Assembly (NCBI RefSeq): GCF_002420705.1
Contig: NZ_DIIM01000005.1
Coordinates: 573,657-637,656 of the forward strand
DNA from: Sphingobacterium sp. UBA5670
GTDB taxonomy: Bacteria > Bacteroidota > Bacteroidia > Sphingobacteriales > Sphingobacteriaceae
DNA: 64,000 bases
Direction of reading: 5' to 3'
The notes below the pieces were generated by a model. The model did not search any database and was not told the DNA's origin. It worked only from the letters and a program-made list of their open reading frames with translations. Positions 1-9,249 of this stretch are shown piece by piece. The position numbers were made by a program, and so were the translations under genes. Position 1 is the stretch's first letter. Each line of letters starts with the position of its first letter.

Positions 1-2
1 AT

Positions 3-2222
3 GTGCACTTAGAGGGGCTCTCTAAGGCCAATAAACTATCGGTAGAGATCAAAGATCTGAAGGGTAATGTGATCGCTATTCAACAGTTTCCAATTACTGC
101 GAAAGACTCAGTGAAATTGGTCGAAATGAAAGTAGAAAACCCTTTATTATGGACCGCCGAGACACCAAACCTATATCAGGCCATCTATACCTTGTGGAAT
201 GGGAAGAATAAAGAATATCAATATCAAGATCGCTTTGGTTTCAGAACAATTGAAGTTCGCGAAGGAGACGGCATTTATGTCAATGGTGTAAAAGTGAAGA
301 TGAAAGGTGTTAATCGTCATGTATGGTGGCCCGAAACCGGACGGTCGGTAAACGCGCAATTGGATCTGAACGATGTTAAATTGATCAAAGAAATGAATAT
401 GAATGCGGTCCGCTGTTCGCATTATCCTCCAGATAGATCTTTTTTGGCATATTGCGATTCATTGGGCTTATATGTTTTGGATGAATTGGCTGGCTGGCAA
501 AAAGCATACAGTACCGTTGTGGGTAAAAAGTTGGTGCGAGAAATGGTTATTCGAGATGCTAACCATCCTTCCATTATACTTTGGAGCAACGGCAACGAAG
601 GTGGACATAATAAAGAACTTGTAGACGAGTACAAGAAATATGATCTTTCGGCGAGAACAGTAATTCATGCACATCATAGACCGGGAAATGCAATCAATGG
701 AATCGACTGTAACCATTATGAAGATTTTTATTCGACAAAAAAAATTCTGGAAGGACCAAATATTTATATGCCAACCGAATTTCTCCACGCACAGGATGAT
801 GGCGGTGCTGCGGCAGGATTGGCGGATATATGGGAGCTGCACTGGAATGCCAAATTAGGTGCCGGCGGATTTATTTGGGATTTTGCAGATGAAGGTATCG
901 TACGTACAGATTTCAATAATGTGATTGATGTCAACCGCGTAAATGCCCCTGATGGAATTCTTGGGCCACATCGCGAAAAAGAGGGCAGTTTCTATGCCAT
1001 TCGGGAGATCTATGCACCTGTACATATTACGATGAAGAAATTACCTGTTGACTTCAACGGAACTATTTCGGTGGAAAATCGTTATCATTTTACCGATCTG
1101 AAAAACTGTCGATTTGAGGGTAAACTGATTACGTATCAACAACCCTATGCGGATGAATCGGGTGTGGATTCAGTGCTACATCTACACGTCGATAGTCCCA
1201 TATTGCCTCCAACACAAAAAGGAAACTTGCAGTTGAATTTACCGAGCGACTGGAAACAATATGATGCGCTGATATTGACTGCGATTGATCCACATGGGGA
1301 GGAAATTTATACTTGGACCTGGCGTGTAAAATCCAATCAAATGCTTACTGCGGAAATTCTGCCGTTGAAATCTTCTACCGATGTTGAAGTGAAAGAAGAC
1401 AGTGCGAATTATATCCTTAAGGCAAACGGAATAACAGCTATGATTTCCAAAAAAACAGGATTATTGGTTGATCTGGCCAATGATTATAGCATGAAATTGG
1501 CTTTCAATAATGGTCCGGTGCTTATCGATGGACAGGCGGAGCTGAAAAGTGCTAAACGTTGGAAAGACGGAAAAAATGAAGCTGTTGAGTTTATGTTTGA
1601 TGGTAACCTAAGTTTTATCCGTTGGATGATGCGCCCAGACGGGTGGTTAAAACTTGATTATGCTTATAATATGGCAAAAACGGTGCCTTATGCCGGAGTA
1701 AGCTTCAACTTTCCTGAAAACTATATTATTGGGGCCAAATGGCTTGGTAATGGCCCTTATCGCGTATGGAAGAATAGGATGCAAGGTGTCACACTAAATA
1801 CATGGGAAAAAATGTATAATGACGGAAAAGCAGGTATTGGGCCATGGACATTTCCTGAGTTTAAAGGCTACTTCTCGGATGTTAGTTGGATACAATTCAA
1901 TACAGTGCAAGGGAAGTTTTTGGTTGCAACAGATCAGGAAGAGTTATTTGTGCGATTATTCGAGTTCTACGGAATTTCCGGTCCCAAAGGTTATCCGCAG
2001 TTGCCGACGGGGGATATTTCCTTTTTGGATGCTATTCCTCCTATTGGAACAAAACTGGCGTTGGGAATCAATGGAAATGCTGCGGTGAATGGACCCGCAG
2101 GTGAGCTTAATCAAATGGATAAAAAGATTAATCGGACACTCTATTTTTACTTTGGTACCCCGAAGGGCGAAAAAGAAAATACGCAATTTGTGATGCCTAA
2201 AGTAAATGTATTGACAGATTAA
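3..2222 (+). CDS. GH2 glycoside hydrolase, probable beta-galactosidase (5' end outside window)
   Basis: Probably removes beta-linked galactose (or a related sugar) from pectin side chains in the periplasm or at the cell surface. The frame is open to the window edge. It begins inside the Ig-like domain that precedes the GH2 barrel, so the signal peptide and N-terminal jelly-roll are missing (inferred, roughly 300 residues). The barrel starts near residue 90 with GVNRH. The putative acid/base is E199 in NGNEGG and the putative nucleophile is E259 in PTEFLH, both in the usual GH2 positions. The C-terminal part, about residues 340-739, is beta-rich and resembles the C-terminal domains of large Bacteroidota beta-galactosidases. 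It ends at a strong palindromic terminator shared with the convergent GH28. Family call is firm; exact substrate is inferred from the locus. Confidence 0.85.
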   Translation: MHLEGLSKANKLSVEIKDLKGNVIAIQQFPITAKDSVKLVEMKVENPLLWTAETPNLYQAIYTLWNGKNKEYQYQDRFGFRTIEVREGDGIYVNGVKVKMKGVNRHVWWPETGRSVNAQLDLNDVKLIKEMNMNAVRCSHYPPDRSFLAYCDSLGLYVLDELAGWQKAYSTVVGKKLVREMVIRDANHPSIILWSNGNEGGHNKELVDEYKKYDLSARTVIHAHHRPGNAINGIDCNHYEDFYSTKKILEGPNIYMPTEFLHAQDDGGAAAGLADIWELHWNAKLGAGGFIWDFADEGIVRTDFNNVIDVNRVNAPDGILGPHREKEGSFYAIREIYAPVHITMKKLPVDFNGTISVENRYHFTDLKNCRFEGKLITYQQPYADESGVDSVLHLHVDSPILPPTQKGNLQLNLPSDWKQYDALILTAIDPHGEEIYTWTWRVKSNQMLTAEILPLKSSTDVEVKEDSANYILKANGITAMISKKTGLLVDLANDYSMKLAFNNGPVLIDGQAELKSAKRWKDGKNEAVEFMFDGNLSFIRWMMRPDGWLKLDYAYNMAKTVPYAGVSFNFPENYIIGAKWLGNGPYRVWKNRMQGVTLNTWEKMYNDGKAGIGPWTFPEFKGYFSDVSWIQFNTVQGKFLVATDQEELFVRLFEFYGISGPKGYPQLPTGDISFLDAIPPIGTKLALGINGNAAVNGPAGELNQMDKKINRTLYFYFGTPKGEKENTQFVMPKVNVLTD

Positions 2223-2253
2223 TCGGATGCTTTATATATAAATTGGTTAAACG

Positions 2254-2293
2254 AAAAATAGGCTTTTCAATTCAATTGAAAAGCCTATTTTTT
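2254..2293. terminator. Bidirectional intrinsic terminator
   Basis: A perfect 19-bp inverted repeat, AAAAATAGGCTTTTCAATT and its complement, separated by one base. It has an A-run on one side and a T-run on the other. It lies between the convergent GH2 (+) and GH28 (-) genes and can serve both. Confidence 0.85.
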
Positions 2294-2385
2294 GAGTGAG
2301 ATGCTGTTTTTTTGATGCTGTTCAAATGCTTATAAGCCAAGTTTCTATAACGGGAAGGAGCTTTTTTCAATTAAGCTGCGTATTA

Positions 2386-3753
2386 TTATTTGATGATAAA
2401 GTCTTTGACATTTTGATTTTGGATTGCCGTTGAGGTAACGTTCTTAAGTTGTACATCCTTCAATTGAACTGTGTGAATGGGAAGTTCCGGATTACCGTTG
2501 ATCTTTGAGATAAACTGACCTACTTCCGCTTGAATGTGAGAAAGATAGACATTCGTTATTGGCGTTAGTTTTTTTACCTTGGTAGGTACCAAACTTCGCC
2601 ATTGATAGAGGACATCAGTATCAATTCCAAGTATACCCTCTTTTATGTTTTGGGCTTTGATATTTGAAAAATAAATGTTTTTTACGTAACCGCCCATACG
2701 TTCGTTGGTTTTGATGAAGAGTAGATGCATGAGTTTCTCATTGGGCAGTACAGTGCAATTGTCCACATAGATATTCTCGATTCCACCAGAGAGTTCGCTC
2801 CCAACAGCCAGGAGTTGGTGCCCGTCACGGATCTCGCAATTGCGGATCACAATATTTTTTGTTGGCGTTTTCAGTCGCCAGCCTTCGGGATTTCTGCCAG
2901 ACTTCAGTGCGATGGCATCGTCCCCTTGGTCAAACACGCAATTTTCAATCAATACATTCTGACTCATTTCAGGGTCAATTCCATCATTGTTATGGCCATG
3001 GGCGTAGATGTCGATTCCGCGTATAAGCGCATCTTTCGTTAAGTAGAGATGTAAGGTCCAGAAAGGACTGTTACGGATCTTAATATCTTCGACCCTAACA
3101 TGTTGGCAGCGGTTAAATTGAATAAATTGCGGTCTAAGGTTGGACGTGTCATTGACCATAAGGCGTTGTTCGACAGGTACCCCTTCTTGCGCCCAGTTAT
3201 AGAGATTTTTGATGCTTTCCATATGCGGTTTTGGTCTTGGAAACCATTTTTCCCAAACAGTCAGATCTGCTTTTATGGTTCCTTTACCAGTAATGGCAAC
3301 ATTTGTTGCTTCATATGCGTAGATCAGTGGGGAGTAGTTATAGCATTCTAGTCCTTCCCAGCTACTGTGAACAGCAGGTAAATAGTCTTTCGGGTCGCCC
3401 GAAAATAATAAGGTCGCCCCTGCACTGACATGTAAGTTGACATTGCTCTTTAAATGTATTGCCTTTGTTGACCATTCACCTGGAGGAATGATGATATTGC
3501 CACCTGATGTTGTCGCTAGAGCAATTGCAGTCGCGATTGCTGTGGTAGTACTTTCTTTGTCGCCCTGACGTGCACCAAAATCGCGGATATCGTAATTTTT
3601 ACAATGCTCGAAATTTGGAACTTTAAATACTGGAATTTTAAAAGGAGCTTTGATGTTAATATCGTCTTGGTTGATCTTGCTGATCTGCGCGAAGCTCAAT
3701 CGAGTAAAGGCGATTGATAGTAACATAAAGGTGAAAATTGATTTATATTTCAT
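2386..3753 (-). CDS. GH28 family protein with altered substrate-binding motif
   Basis: A right-handed parallel beta-helix enzyme of the polygalacturonase family, 455 aa, with a signal peptide (residues 1-23, cut after SFAQ), so exported. The N-terminal DIRDFGA and late beta-helix repeats are typical. Acidic catalytic residues are kept: D257 in NNDGID and D278/D279 in QGDDAIALKSG. The third motif reads GHQ (311-313) instead of GHG. The usual RIK reads FIK (346-348), so the arginine that contacts the galacturonate carboxylate is missing. This suggests an exo-acting or non-galacturonate activity; the family is sure, the substrate is not. It is a single reverse-strand gene, divergent from the main operon, with a CAGGAC-CAAGGT direct repeat about 210 bp upstream of its start. 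Confidence 0.85.
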   Translation of the reverse strand: MKYKSIFTFMLLSIAFTRLSFAQISKINQDDINIKAPFKIPVFKVPNFEHCKNYDIRDFGARQGDKESTTTAIATAIALATTSGGNIIIPPGEWSTKAIHLKSNVNLHVSAGATLLFSGDPKDYLPAVHSSWEGLECYNYSPLIYAYEATNVAITGKGTIKADLTVWEKWFPRPKPHMESIKNLYNWAQEGVPVEQRLMVNDTSNLRPQFIQFNRCQHVRVEDIKIRNSPFWTLHLYLTKDALIRGIDIYAHGHNNDGIDPEMSQNVLIENCVFDQGDDAIALKSGRNPEGWRLKTPTKNIVIRNCEIRDGHQLLAVGSELSGGIENIYVDNCTVLPNEKLMHLLFIKTNERMGGYVKNIYFSNIKAQNIKEGILGIDTDVLYQWRSLVPTKVKKLTPITNVYLSHIQAEVGQFISKINGNPELPIHTVQLKDVQLKNVTSTAIQNQNVKDFIIK

Positions 3754-3964
3754 GTTAATAATTATTCATGAGCTCGCAAGCTCGGTTTGTTTTTTTAAGG
3801 CCATATGGAATATCTAGTTTATTTTTCATCGGTGTTTGTGTTATACAATCGTGGACATTTCATAATTGATCAGTACAGTGTTTCGAAGGAAATCCTAAGC
3901 AATTGATTAAAAGAATAATTCCTAAAAATAAGGAACAATCAAGGGGGAACCTAATTTTACCAAG

Positions 3965-3980
3965 CAGGACAGTACAAGGT
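3965..3980. promoter_or_regulatory. Candidate PUL operator (CAGGAC/CAAGGT direct repeat)
   Basis: Two related hexamers, CAGGAC and CAAGGT, start 10 bp apart. The arrangement matches sites before other transcription units of the locus. It lies about 210 bp upstream of the reverse-strand GH28. This is the weakest match of the set. Confidence 0.35.
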
Positions 3981-4260
3981 GGTTGTGGATATATTTTCTT
4001 GAGGATAAGTTCTCACCAAATTCATACGAATTCCTGACTGCAGGCGGATTGTTAAAACGATGTCTACATAGTGAATGCACTCTTAAAAGGTGGACTCAAC
4101 GTGGACTCATTGTGGTTACAGTCAAGAGTTGGTCATCAGTTGGTATGGAGGTGGTGTCGGGAATTCTATAACAAATATATTACGAGCAGCTTTAAATCCT
4201 TGTTGTTGGGTTTACTATCAATGAAAATGAAGATGTATTGACTGTGTAATCGAGTTTGTT

Positions 4261-4278
4261 CAGGATACTACAGGACGG
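4261..4278. promoter_or_regulatory. Candidate PUL operator (CAGGAT/CAGGAC direct repeat)
   Basis: CAGGATACTA is followed directly by CAGGACGG, giving a 10-bp period direct repeat. It lies about 145 bp upstream of the first gene of the main enzyme operon. Equivalent repeats occur at 23129, 28667 and 38712. The binding protein is unknown. Confidence 0.5.
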
Positions 4279-4422
4279 CTTTTGTTAAAAATGTTGATAC
4301 TTTTAAAACTAGCTACTTATTTAGGTATCCTTAAATACGCTAATCAATTTGACGGTATTGTCTGCGCGTTTTAAATAAGCTGTAGACGAGCAGGGACACA
4401 AGACTTAATAAAACTTAATATT

Positions 4423-5745
4423 ATGAAAAAATTCTCTCGATTTTTACTTCTGCTCACATCAATTGCGATTTTGTCCAATGCACATGCGCAAGGAAAGTTT
4501 CCGGACGGAACAGCAATTTCAAAATGGTTCGAGACTGTAAAATCGACTGAGATCGAAACGCTCGGAAAGAAATTTCTCATCACAGATTTTGGTGTGGTCG
4601 CAGATAGCACCATCGTGCAAACGGCCAAAATTCAACAGGCTATTGATAAGGCCTATACCAGCGGTGGAGGTGTAGTCATAGTACCTAAAGGTGTCTATCT
4701 GAGTGGATCATTATTTTTTAAACCGAAGACACATTTACACTTAGAAGAAGGGGCTGTACTGAAAGGAAGTGATGACATTGCAGATTTTGCGCTAGCGGAG
4801 ACTCGTATGGAAGGTCAAACAGTGAAGTATTTTTTGGCGCTTGTCAATGCAGACCAGATGGATGGATTTACAATTTCGGGCAAAGGTACACTCGATGGAA
4901 ACGGGTTACGTTATTGGCGATCATTTTGGCTGAGAAGGCAGTTTAATCCACAGTGTACAAATATGGACGAAATGCGTCCACGTTTACTTTATGTGTCCAA
5001 TAGCAAAGATGTACAGATTTCAGGCATTCGCTTGATCAATTCACCTTTTTGGACCTCGCATTATTATAAATGTGAAAATCTCAAATTGATCGGTTTACAT
5101 ATTTCAGCACCAAAGGAACCAGTGAAAGCACCTAGTTCCGATGCGATCGATTTGGATGTCTGTCGTAATGTATTGATTAAAGATTGTTACTTATCCGTTA
5201 ACGATGATGCGATTGCACTAAAAGGCGGTAAAGGACCGAAGTCCGATAAGGATCCTAACAACGGCCCTAATTCAAATATTATTATTGAGAACTGTTTTTT
5301 TGGATTTTGTCATAGTGCACTGACCTGTGGCAGTGAATCTATCCATAGCTATAACGTGATTTTTAGGAACAATACCTTAGATAAAGCACGCAAGCTGCTG
5401 CAGTTAAAGATGCGCCCGGATACGCCACAGGAATATGAAAACATTTTGATCGAAAATGTAAAGGGGAATGTCAATAGTATGTTGTTTATCAAGCCTTGGA
5501 CCCAATTTTTTGATTTGAAGGGTGAGAAAGGTATAAAAATGTCGTATGCAAGAAATATTGTCCTGCGCAATATAGATCTGGATTGCGACATCGTATTTGA
5601 TGTGCTCAATTCTGAACAATATGTACTGTCGGATTTTACATTTCAAAATATGCACGTCCGTGTGGCCAAAGACCCAGTGATTCACAAGGAATATATTAAA
5701 AACTTTGTCCTAAATGATGTAACCGTTAATAATAAAAAGCAATAA
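4423..5745 (+). CDS. GH28-like parallel beta-helix protein, divergent active site
   Basis: First gene of the main enzyme operon, 440 aa, with signal peptide (about 1-23, cut near AHAQ). The N-terminal ITDFG and helical repeats place it in the polygalacturonase superfamily. All four family motifs are altered: SSDAID (238-243) for N-x-DG-x-D, NDDAIALKGG from residue 260, CHS (296-298) for GHG, and QLK (327-329) for RIK. The two central aspartates D261/D262 and D240 remain, so an active inverting hydrolase is still possible, but recognition of galacturonate as in normal members is doubtful. Its position just before PL11 implies a role on RG-I, perhaps on a side-chain or end sugar. The PL11 gene starts 36 bp downstream. 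Confidence 0.8.
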   Translation: MKKFSRFLLLLTSIAILSNAHAQGKFPDGTAISKWFETVKSTEIETLGKKFLITDFGVVADSTIVQTAKIQQAIDKAYTSGGGVVIVPKGVYLSGSLFFKPKTHLHLEEGAVLKGSDDIADFALAETRMEGQTVKYFLALVNADQMDGFTISGKGTLDGNGLRYWRSFWLRRQFNPQCTNMDEMRPRLLYVSNSKDVQISGIRLINSPFWTSHYYKCENLKLIGLHISAPKEPVKAPSSDAIDLDVCRNVLIKDCYLSVNDDAIALKGGKGPKSDKDPNNGPNSNIIIENCFFGFCHSALTCGSESIHSYNVIFRNNTLDKARKLLQLKMRPDTPQEYENILIENVKGNVNSMLFIKPWTQFFDLKGEKGIKMSYARNIVLRNIDLDCDIVFDVLNSEQYVLSDFTFQNMHVRVAKDPVIHKEYIKNFVLNDVTVNNKKQ

Positions 5746-5781
5746 TATGGACCAGTCTATTGCTATGATTTACACCTTTGA

Positions 5782-7632
5782 ATGATGAAGACAAAACTTA
5801 TTCTTTTGACAGGAGCACTGATCGGTTCTCTTGCTGTTTCAGGCCAACGTAAAATGGAGTTTTTGGATCGGGGTATGGTCGGCGTAAAAACAACGGATAA
5901 CTCCGTTTTTTTAAGTTGGCGTTTGCTTGGTACCGACGATTTTGATACGGCCTTTGCAATTTATAGAAAGGAAGGGAATGGCAAGCAGAAAAAACTGAAT
6001 ACTTCACCATTGACCAAAGGGACTAATTTTTTGGATGATCATGTCGCTTTGAATCAAGATGTGACATACATTTTAGATATAGTAACCGGAGGTAAAGAAA
6101 AAGAAGTTGCCAAACTGACCTTATCGAAAGATCAAAAAGTACAGCAGTACTTAAATATTCCATTACGCACTCCTGCAGGATATATGCCTGGGGATGTTTC
6201 TGTGGGCGATCTGGATGGCGATGGGACTTATGAACTTATTGTTCACCAGACTGGTGTTGGACATGACAATGCACACAATGGGATTACTTCGGAACCTATT
6301 TTTCAAGCATATAAACTAGATGGTACTTTTCTCTGGGAAATCAATTTGGGTAAAAATATCCGAGAGGGAGCACATTATACCCAATTTATGGTTTATGACC
6401 TCGATAGTGATGGTCGTGCGGAGTTAGTCTGTAAAACGGCCGACGGTACTAAAGATGGACTGGGAAATGTTATTGGTGATGCACAGGCCGATTGGCGTGA
6501 TACCGTATTAAATTCGCGGACAGTTGGTCGCATATTGAAAGGTCCTGAATACTTAACGGTATTTGATGGATTGACGGGAAAAGCCCTGAGCACTGTGGAC
6601 TATCTGCCACAACGTGGAGAGCTAAGTTCATGGGGGGATAGCAATGCCAATCGCAGTGATCGATTTTTAGCTTGTGTAGCCTATTTGGATGGTGTACACC
6701 CGAGTGTTGTGATGACTCGGGGATATTATGAGCGTACGGCACTGGCAGCATGGGATTTCAAGGATAAAAAATTAGTAAGCCGTTGGGTATTTGATAGCAA
6801 AGTTCGTAAAGATCCTTATTCTGGTCAGGGATATCACAATCTCACGGTTGCGGACGTAGATCAAGATGGTAAAGATGAAATTGTCTTTGGTTCGATGGTT
6901 GTTGACGATAATGGCAAAGGGCTATACAGTACCGGACTGGGACATGGCGATGCATTACATGTTAGCGATTTGGATCCGGATAGGCCGGGCTTGGAGATCT
7001 TTGGAATTCATGAACTGAAAGGAGGGCGGAAAGGGACAGGTGTGGCTTTGTTGGATGCCAAAACTGGGGAAATATTGTTTAAAAGTGCAATAGACCAAGA
7101 TATTCCTCGCGGTGTTGCTGCAAATATTGATCCCGATCATAAAGGGGCGTATCTGTGGTGGCTTGGATCTAGAGATATGTACGATACTAAAGGTAATCCT
7201 GTAGGACCGGCTCCGATATCGACCAATTTTTTGATTTGGTGGGATGCTGATTTGAGCCGGGAGCTTTTAAACAGCAACTATATTGAAAAATATAAAAAGG
7301 GGAAAACAGAACGAATCTTTACGGCGGTGGGAGCATCATCGATTAATGGAACTAAAAGTACGCCCAACCTAAGTGCGGATATCTTGGGGGATTGGCGTGA
7401 AGAATTGATCTTACGCTCAGATGATAATCAATATCTGCGTATCTATACAACAACGATCCCGACGGAAAAGCGTGTATATACACTCATGCATGATCCACAA
7501 TATCGCTTGAGTATAGCATGGCAGAATGTGGCCTATAATCAACCGCCGCATACGGGATATTACCTTGGTGTAGGTATGGATCGTCCGGCTAAACCCAATA
7601 TTCAGTTGGTGAAGCCTGCCCGCACAAAATAG
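5782..7632 (+). CDS. PL11 rhamnogalacturonan lyase
   Basis: Cleaves the RG-I backbone by beta-elimination at the rhamnose-galacturonate linkage, leaving a 4,5-unsaturated galacturonate at the new non-reducing end. Length 616 aa matches single-domain family members such as YesW/YesX. It has a signal peptide (1-21) followed by the diagnostic LDRG and a short beta-domain. An eight-bladed propeller follows, with calcium-binding loops DLDGDG (about 144), DLDSDG (about 206) and DVDQDG (about 359). The conserved GDWREE segment lies near the C-terminus. Its products are the substrates of the three GH105 enzymes of the locus. This is the strongest single indicator that the locus targets RG-I. Confidence 0.95.
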   Translation: MMKTKLILLTGALIGSLAVSGQRKMEFLDRGMVGVKTTDNSVFLSWRLLGTDDFDTAFAIYRKEGNGKQKKLNTSPLTKGTNFLDDHVALNQDVTYILDIVTGGKEKEVAKLTLSKDQKVQQYLNIPLRTPAGYMPGDVSVGDLDGDGTYELIVHQTGVGHDNAHNGITSEPIFQAYKLDGTFLWEINLGKNIREGAHYTQFMVYDLDSDGRAELVCKTADGTKDGLGNVIGDAQADWRDTVLNSRTVGRILKGPEYLTVFDGLTGKALSTVDYLPQRGELSSWGDSNANRSDRFLACVAYLDGVHPSVVMTRGYYERTALAAWDFKDKKLVSRWVFDSKVRKDPYSGQGYHNLTVADVDQDGKDEIVFGSMVVDDNGKGLYSTGLGHGDALHVSDLDPDRPGLEIFGIHELKGGRKGTGVALLDAKTGEILFKSAIDQDIPRGVAANIDPDHKGAYLWWLGSRDMYDTKGNPVGPAPISTNFLIWWDADLSRELLNSNYIEKYKKGKTERIFTAVGASSINGTKSTPNLSADILGDWREELILRSDDNQYLRIYTTTIPTEKRVYTLMHDPQYRLSIAWQNVAYNQPPHTGYYLGVGMDRPAKPNIQLVKPARTK

Positions 7633-7689
7633 AAATTTAGACGTGTACGATTGGAATTGTTTGATTAAAAGAAATAGATAAGTTAGCAA

Positions 7690-8460
7690 ATGAAGCATAC
7701 AATAAAATGGATAGGGATGACATTGGTAGCGGTTGTTTTAATATCCTTTGCAAAGCAGCAAAATAGACCCACGATTTATCTTATCGGTGATTCGACAGTT
7801 AAGAACAGCAATAAGGAATATTGGGGCTGGGGTACCTTGCTTCCTGAATTATTAGATACGACACGAGTCCGTGTGGACAATCATGCGATGGCAGGTCGGA
7901 GTACACGTACATTTGTCAAAGAGGGAAGATGGAGAAAAGTTGATTCTTTGTTCAAGCCTGGAGATTTTTTATTGATTCAGTTTGGTCATAACGAGGGAAG
8001 TAAGCCTGATACAAGCAAACAAGGCTATCGAGGTGTGCTAAGGGGTATCGGTCAAGATTCTATTGTGTTGGACTGGGGGAATGGAAAGAAGGAAACCGTG
8101 CACACTTATGGTGAAAACCTGCGTCGTTTTGTGATTGAAGCAAAGAAAAAGGGGGTAACACCGATTTTGTTATCCATGATTCCGCGCAACCAATGGGATG
8201 ATCAAGGTAAGGTGAAGCGGGCCGACAAAGACTTTGGCTTGTGGGCTAAGCAGATTGCCGAAGAACAAGGCGTTCCTTTTCTGGATCTGAACAGTATTAC
8301 TGCAGATAAATATGATCGCCTTGGACCAGAGCTGGTAAAAACCAGTTTTTTCCCCGGTGACCATACCCATACGAATAAAGACGGAGCGCGAGAAAATGCA
8401 TGGTCTGTTATCGAAGGATTCCGTAGGATTAAAAGTCAGTTAGTACAATATATTAAATAG
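7690..8460 (+). CDS. CE12 rhamnogalacturonan acetylesterase (copy 1)
   Basis: An SGNH-fold esterase, 256 aa, that removes acetyl groups from galacturonate in RG-I so the lyase can act. Motifs are GDST (Ser35 nucleophile), a glycine in AGRST, GHNEG (N101) and D224-x-x-H227 in GDHTHT. The N-terminal hydrophobic stretch (about 8-20) is a signal peptide or anchor. It is followed after 8 bp by a second CE12 of similar length with the same layout, so the two look like a tandem duplication. Confidence 0.92.
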   Translation: MKHTIKWIGMTLVAVVLISFAKQQNRPTIYLIGDSTVKNSNKEYWGWGTLLPELLDTTRVRVDNHAMAGRSTRTFVKEGRWRKVDSLFKPGDFLLIQFGHNEGSKPDTSKQGYRGVLRGIGQDSIVLDWGNGKKETVHTYGENLRRFVIEAKKKGVTPILLSMIPRNQWDDQGKVKRADKDFGLWAKQIAEEQGVPFLDLNSITADKYDRLGPELVKTSFFPGDHTHTNKDGARENAWSVIEGFRRIKSQLVQYIK

Positions 8461-8468
8461 TAACGAAG

Positions 8469-9248
8469 ATGAAATTGAAATTGTTGCCTTGGGCTGCGGT
8501 CCTTTTCGCTGTAATTAGCATGTCTTTTTTGGAAAAGCAGCACAAACCGAGCTTGTTTATTATTGGTGACTCTACGGTAAAAAACGGACAGGGAAATGGC
8601 TCGAACGGACAGTGGGGCTGGGGAAGTTTGATTGGTCAGTATTTTAAATCGGATAAAATTAATGTTAAGAATCGTGCTTTGGGGGGAACAAGTACCCGGA
8701 CATTTTATAACAATCCAAAGCTTTGGCAGAAGGTACTGGATAGCATACAGCCTGGAGATTTTGTCCTTATGCAATTTGGGCATAATGATTCAAGTCCCAT
8801 TGTGGACACGTTACGCGCTCGCGGAACGATAAAAGGAAATGGTGATGATTACCAAGAAGTGTATAATCCATTGCTGAAGCAGCATGAAGTAGTCTATAGC
8901 TATGGTTTTTACTTGCGTAGGTTTGTAAAGAATATTCAGGATAAGGGAGCGATAGCAATTATCTGTTCACCCATTCCACGCAATGCTTGGGATGGAAATC
9001 AGGTTCGTAAATCGGATTATGCAATATGGGCGAAAGAGGCAGCTGAACAGGCCAATGCATTTTTTATCCCATTACAGGATCAAGTGATTGCACAGTATGA
9101 AACATTGGGAAAAAAGAAAGTAGAAACGGAATTTTTTGATCCTAAAGATGCGACCCATACAATTAAAGCCGGTGCTTTGCTGAATGCTAAACTCGTTGCT
9201 GAGCAATTGAAAAAACAAACCAAAATCGGATTAAAGAAATTTATGTAG
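8469..9248 (+). CDS. CE12 rhamnogalacturonan acetylesterase (copy 2)
   Basis: A second SGNH esterase, 259 aa, with GDSTVKN (Ser35), GGTST, GHNDS (N106) and D227-x-x-H230. The Asn-Asp pairing in GHND is closer to the family norm than GHNE of copy 1. Insertions (for example NGQGNG after the nucleophile, and a longer segment near residues 115-135) show it has diverged from copy 1, which may mean another acetyl position or oligosaccharide length. It has an N-terminal signal sequence (about 1-20). The sulfatase start codon follows its stop after one base, indicating cotranscription. Confidence 0.92.
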   Translation: MKLKLLPWAAVLFAVISMSFLEKQHKPSLFIIGDSTVKNGQGNGSNGQWGWGSLIGQYFKSDKINVKNRALGGTSTRTFYNNPKLWQKVLDSIQPGDFVLMQFGHNDSSPIVDTLRARGTIKGNGDDYQEVYNPLLKQHEVVYSYGFYLRRFVKNIQDKGAIAIICSPIPRNAWDGNQVRKSDYAIWAKEAAEQANAFFIPLQDQVIAQYETLGKKKVETEFFDPKDATHTIKAGALLNAKLVAEQLKKQTKIGLKKFM

Positions 9249-9249
9249 T

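Larger units (their letters stand above)
3754..4422. other. Divergent intergenic region with candidate operators
   Basis: A 669-bp gap between the two divergent GH28 genes. A small hairpin (GAGCT, loop CGCA, AGCTC) lies in the leader of the reverse-strand gene at about 3769-3782. Candidate regulator sites are CAGTACAGTG at 3871, CAGGACAGTACAAGGT at 3965 and CAGGATACTACAGGACGG at 4261. No convincing coding sequence was seen; a 62-codon open frame inside has no recognisable features. No clear TAnnTTTG promoter was found. Confidence 0.6.

Noticed and set aside
3768..3801. GAGCTCGCAAGCTC hairpin followed by a T-rich run on the forward strand, considered as a terminator
   Set aside because: No forward-strand gene ends before it, and the stem is short; it lies in the leader of the reverse-strand GH28.
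3983..4171. 62-codon forward frame in the divergent GH28 intergenic region
   Set aside because: No domain, no signal and no conserved pattern; it lies in a likely regulatory region.
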